A stretch of DNA of 64,000 nt from Stenotrophomonas panacihumi (GTDB lineage Bacteria; Pseudomonadota; Gammaproteobacteria; Xanthomonadales; Xanthomonadaceae), in contig NZ_LLXU01000074.1 of the NCBI RefSeq assembly GCF_001431645.1, forward strand, positions 1-64,000. Direction: 5' to 3'. Below, one piece after another: positions 55,200-61,897 of the stretch. The notes under the pieces were generated by a model, which was not told the origin of the DNA, searched no databases, and saw only the letters and a program-made list of their open reading frames with translations. Both the position numbers and the translations under genes were made by a program. Numbering within the stretch: position 1 is the stretch's first letter; each line of letters opens with the position of its first letter.

Positions 55200-55212
55200 G
55201 TTCATAATGAAC
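55200..55212. promoter_or_regulatory. small perfect dyad upstream of the cystathionine beta-synthase gene
   Basis: GTTCATAATGAAC is a 6+1+6 inverted repeat, 75 bases before the gene start, in the 184-base gap after the YdcH gene. It could be an operator. A -10-like GATAAT lies between it and the gene on the minus strand. No matching known site is recognised. Confidence 0.25.
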
Positions 55213-55309
55213 CGCGCGAAGCCAGAAAAGGCGACGCGGACGGTGGCAAGCCCGACGAGGAGGGCTGCCACCGCCCGCGACGGTGAGCGGTTCCGGTTGG
55301 GGGAGAGGG

Positions 55310-55528
55310 TCAGTGCGTCATCCGGTCATAGATCCGGGTGAGCTTTTCCTTGGCGAGCAGCTTCTCGCGCTTCATCTGGCCGAGGGTCATATCGTCGATC
55401 GGCAAAACGCCGAGTTCGGCATCCATGCATTTCTTGTCCAGCAGCTTGTGTCGCTGGTAGAGCTGCTTGAATTCGGGATCCGCCTTCATCAATGCATCGA
55501 TTTGGCTCTGCGGTTGCCCTTCGAACAT
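55310..55528 (-). CDS. YdcH family (DUF465) protein
   Basis: A 72-residue cytoplasmic protein: MFEGQPQSQIDALMKADPEF, then HKLLDKKCMDAELG and LGQMKREKLLAKEKLTRIYDRM. This is the DUF465/YdcH family of two antiparallel helices found across Proteobacteria, with unknown function. The start at 55528 has GGAGG 7-11 bases upstream; the open frame reaches much further but the upstream part is not protein-like. It lies just after a terminator-like hairpin of a predicted RNA gene, so it may be expressed by read-through or from its own promoter. Confidence 0.9.
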   Translation of the reverse strand: MFEGQPQSQIDALMKADPEFKQLYQRHKLLDKKCMDAELGVLPIDDMTLGQMKREKLLAKEKLTRIYDRMTH

Positions 55529-55552
55529 GGCTTGGCCTCCTACGTGGTTCCG

Positions 55553-55790
55553 GAAAACAAGAACGCCCCGGCCGGACCCGGCACGGGGCGCTGAATCGGA
55601 AGGCGAGCCGGCGCGACAGGCGGTAACGGCCGAGCCCTGGGGCTTCGGGACGCCAACGCTCGATTCGGGCCGCTGTTCCACCGGATCGTCCTCCACGGAT
55701 CCAGGCGACGGCATGCCACCTGGGTATTCGACCCTACGCCTGTCCCCCGCCCCCGGCAATAGCCGCGAGCACACTTTCGGAACACCCCGG
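55553..55790 (-). ncRNA. candidate structured small RNA upstream of the YdcH gene
   Basis: This stretch has no credible protein. On the minus strand a long-range helix GACAGGCG / CGCCTGTC (55737-55744 with 55615-55622) would close a domain of about 130 bases. Inside it are CCAGGTGGC/GTCGCCTGG (55701-55723, nine pairs with two G-U), GGGT/ACCC (55722-55734) and GGATC/GATCC with a loop containing GGAGGA (55683-55702). A strong hairpin CGCCCCG/CGGGGCG (55564-55590) then leads into TTCTTGTTTT, an intrinsic terminator. It does not match 6S, tmRNA, SRP or RNase P RNA as I know them. Ends are approximate. Confidence 0.4.
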
Positions 55791-55802
55791 CGCATTCATT
55801 AC

Positions 55803-55838
55803 GGAAAAAATCAGGGCCGCCCTGGGCGACCCTGAATT
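55803..55838 (-). terminator. intrinsic terminator of the DUF4398-OmpA-like operon
   Basis: On the minus strand TTCAGGGTCGCCC and GGGCGGCCCTGA pair with one mismatch across an A-containing loop and are followed by TTTTTT. It lies 26 bases after the stop of the OmpA-like gene. Confidence 0.8.
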
Positions 55839-55863
55839 TCGTTCATAAACAATCAGATACGCG

Positions 55864-56751
55864 TCACGGCGCGACGACGACCTCGGCCGCGCGGGCCTTG
55901 GTCGGCGCACCCTTGCCGGTGCTCACCTGGAAGCGGCTGGCGCTGACGCCGGCAGCGACCAGCGCGTCGCGAAGGGCTTCGCCGCGGGCCTTGGCGGTGG
56001 CCGCATCGGCGCCGTACGCCTGGATAGTCACCCGACCCTTCTTGCCGATGTTGAGGTACTCGGCGAGCGCCTTGGCCTGCCCCTGGGCGTTGCCGGAGAG
56101 ATCGGCCTTGCCGCTGTAGGCATCCCCGGCCAGCGTGAAGACTTCACCGCGGCCCTCGAAGCGCGAGGCCGGCAGCTTGGTGCCGGACATCAGCTCGGCT
56201 TCCTCGCGGGCCAGCTGGGCGGCCTTCTGCTGGGCGGCGTTGAGCTTGGCGGTCTGCTTGCCGGCCACGCTGGTCAGGGCGGCCTCGGCATCCTGGCGGG
56301 CCAGGGTCTCCTGTTCGGCGGCCTGGCGCAGGCGATCGCTTTCCTCGGCCTGGATCTGCGCCTGCACCCGCAGCTGCTCGGCCTCCTGGCGGGCGCGGGC
56401 CGCGTCGCGGCGGCTGGCCTCGATCAGCAGCTCGTTGCGGGTACCGTCCAGGCGATCCAGGTCGCGACGGGCCTGCGTGGTGCGCACGCTGATCTCGGCG
56501 ATCTCGACCCGGCGGTCGGCGATGTAGAGGGCCTGGTCCTGCTCCTTGCGCTTGGCCTCGGCCACCGCGTTGATGGCCTGTTCGGCCTGCAGGCGCTCGT
56601 AGCGGGCGATATCGGAAGACTGCGGGTCGGCCTGCAGGGCCGCCAGGCGCTGGCGCAGCGCCACGACCTGCGGCAGGTCTTCCTTGGCGAAGGCGGTGCC
56701 AGCCGTCGCGGCCAGCAGGGCGAGGAGAAGGACTCGGTTGCGCAGCTTCAT
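55864..56751 (-). CDS. coiled-coil envelope protein with OmpA-like C-terminal domain
   Basis: A 295-residue exported protein. Signal peptide RVLLLALLAATAGTAFA, then a long helical region (about 25-195) rich in Ala, Arg, Glu and Gln with heptad character (ARARQEAEQLRVQAQIQAEE), of the DUF4398-associated type. The C-terminal 95 residues are OmpA-like (FTLAGDAYSGKADLSGNAQGQAKALAEYLN, VTIQAYGADAATAKARGEALRDAL), although the usual TD..G peptidoglycan motif is degenerate. The ATG at 56751 overlaps the stop of the preceding gene as TGATG. It probably spans from membrane to cell wall. Confidence 0.75.
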   Translation of the reverse strand: MKLRNRVLLLALLAATAGTAFAKEDLPQVVALRQRLAALQADPQSSDIARYERLQAEQAINAVAEAKRKEQDQALYIADRRVEIAEISVRTTQARRDLDRLDGTRNELLIEASRRDAARARQEAEQLRVQAQIQAEESDRLRQAAEQETLARQDAEAALTSVAGKQTAKLNAAQQKAAQLAREEAELMSGTKLPASRFEGRGEVFTLAGDAYSGKADLSGNAQGQAKALAEYLNIGKKGRVTIQAYGADAATAKARGEALRDALVAAGVSASRFQVSTGKGAPTKARAAEVVVAP

Positions 56752-57131
56752 CAACGGCCCTCCCCGGTGCCCAGGGTGTTCTGCAACTGGGAAACCTCGG
56801 CCCGGCGCTGCTGCAGCTGCGCGGTGGCCACGGCCTCCTCGCTGCGGGCACGCGCCAGGTCCGCGTCGACTGCGGCACGCCTGGCCAGGGCCGGCAGCTG
56901 CTTGCGCTGGCTGCGGTCCAGGGCGGCCTGCTGGGCCTGCATCAGCTCCTGCCGGGCCTGGCTGATCAGGTCCGGCGCGTACTGGTCCGCATCGGCCTGG
57001 GTCGCGCGCTGCACCGCCTGCTCGGCCTCGGTCAATTCCGGCGCCACCTGGGCCATGGCCGGGGAAAGAGGCGCGAGTGCAAAGGCGATCACATACAGGG
57101 ATCGACGTATTTGTGCGAAGCTAGCCGTCAT
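56751..57131 (-). CDS. DUF4398 domain periplasmic protein
   Basis: A 126-residue secreted protein. The signal peptide (RRSLYVIAFALAPLSPAMA) is followed by a DUF4398-like helical domain: ELTEAEQAVQRATQADADQYAPDL, then ISQARQELMQAQQAAL with coiled-coil pattern. The start at 57131 is chosen since the longer frame has no signal-like start. It is coupled to the OmpA-like gene, and the two probably work together in the envelope. It is divergent from pilU with a 98-base gap. Confidence 0.78.
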   Translation of the reverse strand: MTASFAQIRRSLYVIAFALAPLSPAMAQVAPELTEAEQAVQRATQADADQYAPDLISQARQELMQAQQAALDRSQRKQLPALARRAAVDADLARARSEEAVATAQLQQRRAEVSQLQNTLGTGEGR

Positions 57132-57229
57132 TGGGGTGCCGTTGCTTTTGGGATTGGAGCACGGCCATTGTCGGAAGCCTGCGGCGCGCTTGCAACGGGA
57201 CGCCGCCGATCGTTGGGGAAGCATTGCGC

Positions 57230-58363
57230 ATGGATATCGGCTATTTCCTGAAGCTGATGACCGAAAAGAACGCCTCGGACATGTTCCTGACCACCGGGGC
57301 GCCGGTCTACATCAAGATCGAGGGGAAGCTCTATCCGCTCGGCAACACCGGCCTGCCGCCCGGCATGGTCAAGAAGATCGCCTATTCGTTGATGGACGAG
57401 GGGCAGGTGCCGCAGTTCGAGCGGGACCTGGAATTGAACATGGCCATCGCCCTGCCCGACGCCGGACGCTTCCGCGTCAACGTCTTCAAGCAGCGCGGCG
57501 AGGTCGGCATGGTCATTCGTGCCATCCGCAGCAAGATCCCGAGCATCGAGGAGCTCAACCTGCCCCAGGTGCTGAAGGACGTCATCATGACGCCGCGCGG
57601 CCTGGTGCTGGTGGTCGGCTCGACCGGTTCGGGCAAGTCGACCTCGCTGGCGTCGATGATCGACCACCGCAACAGCACCACGACCGGGCACATCCTCACC
57701 ATCGAGGACCCGATCGAATACCTGCACAAGCACAAGATGTCGATCGTGAACCAGCGCGAGGTCGGCCTGGACACCCACGCCTTCCACAACGCACTGAAGA
57801 ACGCGATGCGAGAGGCGCCGGACGTCATCCTGATCGGCGAGATCCTGGACGCCGAGACGATGGAGGCGGCCATCGCCTTCGCCGAAACCGGCCACCTGTG
57901 CCTGGCGACGCTGCACTCCAACAACGCCGACCAGACCATCGAGCGCATCCTGAACTTCTTCCCGGAAAGCGCGCACAAGAACGTGCTGATGAACCTCGCG
58001 CTGAACCTGCGCGCGGTGATTTCGCAGCGCCTGGTGAAGGGCGCCGACGGCCGCCGCCTGCCGGCGACCGAAGTGCTGCTCAACACGCCGATGATTCGCG
58101 ACCTGCTGCGCCGCGGCCAGGTGCACGAGATCAAGCAGGCGATGGAGGAATCGCTGGAGGAAGGCATGGAAACCTTCGACCAGTGCCTGTTCCGCATGGC
58201 CAAGGGCGGCACCATCGAGCAGGAGGAAGCGCTGCGCGCGGCCGACTCGCGCGACGGCCTGGCGCTGAAGTTCCGCCTGTCCGAGGGCGCCTCCGGCGAA
58301 CACGATCCCTACGCGGATTACGAGGCGGCCTCGCCGCCGCGGATCAGCCACGGTTTCAGCTGA
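57230..58363 (+). CDS. pilU: type IV pilus retraction ATPase PilU
   Basis: PilT-like hexameric ATPase that assists PilT in pilus retraction and twitching. The 377-residue protein has Walker A GSTGSGKS (near 129-136), the Asp box and Walker B region (EAPDVILIGEILDAETMEAAIAFAETGHLCLATLHSNN, cut here as family segments), and the PilU-like C-terminal GMETFDQCLF and long acidic tail. The N-terminal MDIGYFLKLMTEKNASDMFLTTGAPV is diagnostic. PilT itself is not in the window. The start at 57230 is preferred to an earlier frame entry. Confidence 0.93.
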   Translation: MDIGYFLKLMTEKNASDMFLTTGAPVYIKIEGKLYPLGNTGLPPGMVKKIAYSLMDEGQVPQFERDLELNMAIALPDAGRFRVNVFKQRGEVGMVIRAIRSKIPSIEELNLPQVLKDVIMTPRGLVLVVGSTGSGKSTSLASMIDHRNSTTTGHILTIEDPIEYLHKHKMSIVNQREVGLDTHAFHNALKNAMREAPDVILIGEILDAETMEAAIAFAETGHLCLATLHSNNADQTIERILNFFPESAHKNVLMNLALNLRAVISQRLVKGADGRRLPATEVLLNTPMIRDLLRRGQVHEIKQAMEESLEEGMETFDQCLFRMAKGGTIEQEEALRAADSRDGLALKFRLSEGASGEHDPYADYEAASPPRISHGFS

Positions 58364-58375
58364 TCGAACCCCAGG

Positions 58376-58402
58376 ACGGCGCCGGAAACGGCGCCGTTCT
58401 TC
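58376..58402. terminator. terminator between pilU and maiA
   Basis: Stem ACGGCGCC / GGCGCCGT (58376-58383 and 58390-58397) with a GGAAAC loop, then TCTTC. It ends pilU and overlaps the last bases of convergent maiA. Confidence 0.65.
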
Positions 58403-59057
58403 ATTGCGCGTCCGGCTGTTGCTCGGGACGGGCGCGGTCGAACACCGGCAGCGCCAGGCAGGCCTGCTCGATCCGCTGCAGGGTCGGGTACGGCGCGAGG
58501 TCCACGCCGAAGCGGTGCGCGTTGTAGAGCTGCGGCACCAGGCAGCAATCGGCCAGGCCGGGCGTGTCGCCGTGGCAGAAGCGGCCGGTGTCCGGGCTGC
58601 CGGCCAGCATCGTTTCCAGCGCGGCGAAGCCCTCCCGCATCCAGTGCCGGGTCCATTCCTCGCGCCGGGCGGCATCCGCCTCCACCGTCCGCTCCAGGTA
58701 CTGCATCACCCGCAGGTTGTTGAGCGGATGGATGTCGCAGGCCACGACCTGCGCGAGTGCACGCACGCGGGCACGCGCTTCGGCGGACGTCGGCAGCAGC
58801 GGGGTTTGCGGGAAAACCTCGTCCAGGTACTCCAGGATCGCCAGCGACTGCGTGAGCACGCGCTCGCCATGCCGCAGCGTGGGCACCAGGTGCTGCGGGT
58901 TGAGCGCGACGTAGTCGGCGGCATGCTGCTGCCCACCGTCACGCACCAGGTGCACCGGCACCAGGTCGTGCGCCAGCCCCTTCAGGTTGAGCCCGATGCG
59001 CACCCGGTACGCGGCACTCGAGCGCCAATAGGTATACAGCTGCAAGGCCTCGCCCAT
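58401..59057 (-). CDS. maiA: maleylacetoacetate isomerase
   Basis: Zeta-class glutathione transferase that isomerises maleylacetoacetate to fumarylacetoacetate in tyrosine breakdown. The 218-residue protein has the catalytic YWRSSAAYRVRIGLNLKG segment, NPQHLVPTL, TQSLAILEYLDE and the C-terminal CDIHPLNNLRVMQYL. The ATG at 59057 has GGGAGGA 4-10 bases upstream. It follows fahA by 17 bases, so the two last enzymes of the homogentisate route are co-transcribed. Confidence 0.94.
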   Translation of the reverse strand: MGEALQLYTYWRSSAAYRVRIGLNLKGLAHDLVPVHLVRDGGQQHAADYVALNPQHLVPTLRHGERVLTQSLAILEYLDEVFPQTPLLPTSAEARARVRALAQVVACDIHPLNNLRVMQYLERTVEADAARREEWTRHWMREGFAALETMLAGSPDTGRFCHGDTPGLADCCLVPQLYNAHRFGVDLAPYPTLQRIEQACLALPVFDRARPEQQPDAQ

Positions 59058-59074
59058 GGCGTCCTCCCGGTGGC

Positions 59075-60064
59075 TCAGGGCTTGGCCTGCGCTTCGATGC
59101 GCTGCTCGATCGCGCCGAAGATGCTGTGGCCCGCGCGGTCGAACATCTCGATCCGCACCACGTCGCCGAAGTGCATGAACGGCGTGCTCGGCTTGCCATC
59201 GCGCAACGTCTCCACCACGCGCTGCTCGGCGAAGCACGACGCGCCGCGCGAGGTGTCCTGGTTGGCGATGGTGCCCGAGCCGACGATGGTCGCCGCGCCC
59301 AGCGGGCGCGTCTTGGCGGCGTGCGCCACGAGCTGCGCGAAATCGAACTGCATGTCCTCGCCCGCTTCCGGCGCGCCGAACCATTCGCCGTTGATGTGGG
59401 TGACCAGCGGCAGGTGCACCTTGCTGCCCTGCCACGCATCGCCCAGCTCGTCCGGGGTAACGAACACCGGCGAGAGCGCCGAGCGCGGCTTGGACTGCAG
59501 GAAGCCGAAACCCTTGGCCAGTTCGTTCGGGATGAGGTTGCGCAGCGAGACGTCGTTGACCAGGCCGATCAGCTGGATGTGCTCGGCCGCCTGCGCCGCA
59601 TCGGCTCCCATCGGCACGTCGTCGGTGATCACCACCAGCTCGGCCTCCAGGTCGATGCCGTAGTCCTCGCTGGCCACCTTCACCGCATCGCGCGGGCCGT
59701 AGAAGCCGGCGCTGGCGGCCTGGTACATCAGCGGATCGGTATAGAAGCTTTCCGGCACCTCGGCGTTGCGCGCGCGGCGCACGCGCTCGACGTGCGGCAG
59801 GTAGGCGCTGCCATCCACGAATTCATAGGCGCGCGGGAGCGGCGCGGCCAGGGCAGCCATGTCCAGGTCGAACTGGCCATCCGCACTGCCGTCCTCCAGC
59901 GACTCGTACAGGGCGTTCAGGCGCGGCGCGACATGGCTCCAGTCCTCCAGCGCGCGCTGCAGGGTCGGCGCGATGCCGGTGGCGCGCACGCCCCGCTGCA
60001 GGTCGCGGGAGACGACGATGAGCGTGCCGTCGCGGCCGCCTTCCTTCAGGGAACCTAGCTTCAT
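59075..60064 (-). CDS. fahA: fumarylacetoacetate hydrolase family protein
   Basis: Metal-dependent hydrolase splitting fumarylacetoacetate into fumarate and acetoacetate. The 329-residue protein contains the family core SEDYGIDLEAELVVI (metal-binding acidic residues), LVNDVSLRNLIPNELAKGFGFLQSKPRS and VGSGTIANQD. The N-terminal part (MKLGSLKEGGRDGTLIVVSRDL) is typical of the shorter bacterial type. The start is at 60064; the frame extends upstream without protein-like sequence. It pairs with maiA. Assignment to tyrosine degradation is by this pairing. Confidence 0.92.
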   Translation of the reverse strand: MKLGSLKEGGRDGTLIVVSRDLQRGVRATGIAPTLQRALEDWSHVAPRLNALYESLEDGSADGQFDLDMAALAAPLPRAYEFVDGSAYLPHVERVRRARNAEVPESFYTDPLMYQAASAGFYGPRDAVKVASEDYGIDLEAELVVITDDVPMGADAAQAAEHIQLIGLVNDVSLRNLIPNELAKGFGFLQSKPRSALSPVFVTPDELGDAWQGSKVHLPLVTHINGEWFGAPEAGEDMQFDFAQLVAHAAKTRPLGAATIVGSGTIANQDTSRGASCFAEQRVVETLRDGKPSTPFMHFGDVVRIEMFDRAGHSIFGAIEQRIEAQAKP

Positions 60065-60430
60065 GGTGGATCCGATCACTGGCTGGGAGGCCGATTGTAG
60101 GCCGCCGAGCCATTGGTTACATCTGCAACGGAAGGCGGTACGGGCTCCCTGAACGGACTCACGCGCCTCCGCTGGGACGGCGGCCACATTTCGCGTAAAC
60201 TGAACAGGTCTGCCAGCGGCCGTCCGTTTCCCTCAGGGATCGCCGGCGCCATCGGGTTCGCCCGGTCCGCCCGCCCCATCCGACGCCGTTCGACTTGCAT
60301 ACCGGTCATGCGCAACCTGCGCCTGGTCGTCCCCTCTTCTCGCAGCGCGGTTACACGGGAACGCTCCGAGTCGCCCCCCAGCCCTTGCCGGCCAACTGGT
60401 CGCGTGGGCGGGTATTTCCGGAGAAAACCC
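60065..60430 (+). promoter_or_regulatory. long leader region of the DEAD-box helicase gene
   Basis: A 366-base gap with no credible gene. TAAACT at 60196-60201 is a probable -10, which would give a leader of about 220 bases before the ATG. GGAGA lies 8-12 bases before the start. Long leaders are common for RNA helicase and cold-shock genes with RNA-level control. Short dyads (for example GCCGGCGCC at 60242-60250) are present but no known riboswitch is recognised. Confidence 0.4.
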
Positions 60431-61810
60431 ATGTCGTTTGAATCCCTGGGCCTTGCGCCCTTCCTGCTGCGTGCGCTCGCCGAAGAGGGTTACGAAACCC
60501 CGACCGCGATCCAGCGCGAAGCCATTCCGCAAGTGCTCGAAGGCCACGACCTGCTGGCCGGCGCGCAGACCGGCACCGGCAAGACCGCCGCGTTCGGCCT
60601 GCCGGTGCTGCAGTACCTGGCCACCACCCCGCAGACCGTCAACGGCCCGCGCAAGCCGCGCGCGCTGATCCTCACCCCGACCCGCGAGCTGGCCACCCAG
60701 GTGCATGACAGCCTGCGTGGCTACGGCAAGTACCAGCGCATCCCCAGCACCGTCATCTACGGTGGCGTGGGCATGGGCAACCAGTTCGACGCCCTGCGCC
60801 GTGGCGTGGACCTACTGGTCGCCTGCCCGGGCCGCCTGATCGACCACCTGGAGCGTCGCAGCGTCGACCTGTCCGGCATCGAGGTGCTGGTGCTCGACGA
60901 AGCCGACCGCATGCTCGACATGGGCTTCCTGCCCTCGATCAAGCGCATCCTGGCCAAGCTGCCGCGCCAGAACCGCCAGACCCTGCTGTTCTCGGCCACC
61001 TTCCCGGAGTCGATCAAGCAGCTGGCGATGGAGTTCATGCGCCACCCGCGTGAGGTCATGGTCACCCCGCAGAACACCGTGGCCGACACCATCGCCCACC
61101 GCGTGCACCCGGTCGACACCGCGCGCAAGCGCGAGCTGCTGCTGGACCTGATCGCCAAGGACAGCCGCGTGCAGACGCTGGTGTTCGCCAAGACCAAGCA
61201 CGGCAGCGACAAGCTGGCCACGTTCCTGGAGAAGTCCGGCATCAAGACCGCGGCGATCCACGGCAACAAGAGCCAGGGCCAGCGCCTGCGCGCGCTGGGC
61301 GACTTCAAGGCAGGCCGTGTCACCGTGCTGGTGGCCACCGACATCGCCGCGCGCGGCATCGACATCGACCAGCTGCCGCGCGTCATCAACTACGACCTGC
61401 CGATGGTCGCCGAGGACTACGTGCACCGCATCGGCCGTACAGGCCGCAACGGCGCCAGCGGCGAGGCGATCTCGCTGGTCGCGCAGGAAGATGCCAAGTA
61501 CCTGCGCCAGATCGTGCGCCTGCTCAACCGCGACATGGATATCCGCGACCTGCCGGGCTTCGAGCCGCAGGTGCCGATCCGCTGGGGCAACAGCGCCCCG
61601 GGCAAGGCCGAGCAGCCGGCCGGCCAGCGTCCGCCGCGCAAGCACCAGGGCGCGCGTCGCCCGCATGCCGATGGCGGCCGTCCGCAAACGCATGCCCATG
61701 CCGGCGCCAAGCAGCCGGGCGGCGCCAAGCCGCAGGGCCGTCGCCGTCGTGGCGGTGGTGGTGGCAACGGCGGTGGCGGCGGGCGCGGCCCGGGCAGCGG
61801 CCCGCGCTGA
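60431..61810 (+). CDS. rhlE: DEAD-box ATP-dependent RNA helicase, RhlE type
   Basis: RNA helicase acting in ribosome assembly and RNA turnover. The 459-residue protein has the Q motif with TAIQREAIP, Walker A AQTGTGKT, PTRELA, the DEAD box in VLDEADRMLDMGF, SAT, ATDIAARGIDID and HRIGRTGR. The last 70 residues form a basic, Gly/Arg/Pro/His-rich tail (GRRRRGGGGGNGGGGGRG) used for RNA binding. The core fits the RhlE group better than DeaD or SrmB. The ATG at 60431 gives the normal start MSFESLGLAPFLLRAL. Confidence 0.93.
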   Translation: MSFESLGLAPFLLRALAEEGYETPTAIQREAIPQVLEGHDLLAGAQTGTGKTAAFGLPVLQYLATTPQTVNGPRKPRALILTPTRELATQVHDSLRGYGKYQRIPSTVIYGGVGMGNQFDALRRGVDLLVACPGRLIDHLERRSVDLSGIEVLVLDEADRMLDMGFLPSIKRILAKLPRQNRQTLLFSATFPESIKQLAMEFMRHPREVMVTPQNTVADTIAHRVHPVDTARKRELLLDLIAKDSRVQTLVFAKTKHGSDKLATFLEKSGIKTAAIHGNKSQGQRLRALGDFKAGRVTVLVATDIAARGIDIDQLPRVINYDLPMVAEDYVHRIGRTGRNGASGEAISLVAQEDAKYLRQIVRLLNRDMDIRDLPGFEPQVPIRWGNSAPGKAEQPAGQRPPRKHQGARRPHADGGRPQTHAHAGAKQPGGAKPQGRRRRGGGGGNGGGGGRGPGSGPR

Positions 61811-61827
61811 ACCAGCGGCGGTAGATG

Positions 61828-61868
61828 AAAAAAAAGACGGCGCGCGGATCCTTCCGCGCGCCGTCGTC
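61828..61868. terminator. strong bidirectional terminator between rhlE and the TonB receptor gene
   Basis: Perfect 13-bp stem GACGGCGCGCGGA / TCCGCGCGCCGTC (61836-61848 and 61853-61865), TCCT loop, with eight A on the left (a T-tract for the minus strand) and GTCGTTT on the right. Confidence 0.85.
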
Positions 61869-61897
61869 GTTTCAGGCCTTGCGGCCTGGCACCTGCT

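Noticed and set aside
55540..55785. Short minus-strand open frame of 81 codons upstream of the YdcH gene
   Set aside because: Arg/Pro-rich, no start signal, and it covers the RNA-like hairpins and a terminator.
55553..55790. Identification of the RNA candidate as 6S, tmRNA or SRP RNA
   Set aside because: No zapA/ygfA context and no long end-to-end helix with a central bubble as in 6S; no tag frame or tRNA-like end for tmRNA; no conserved SRP loop motif.
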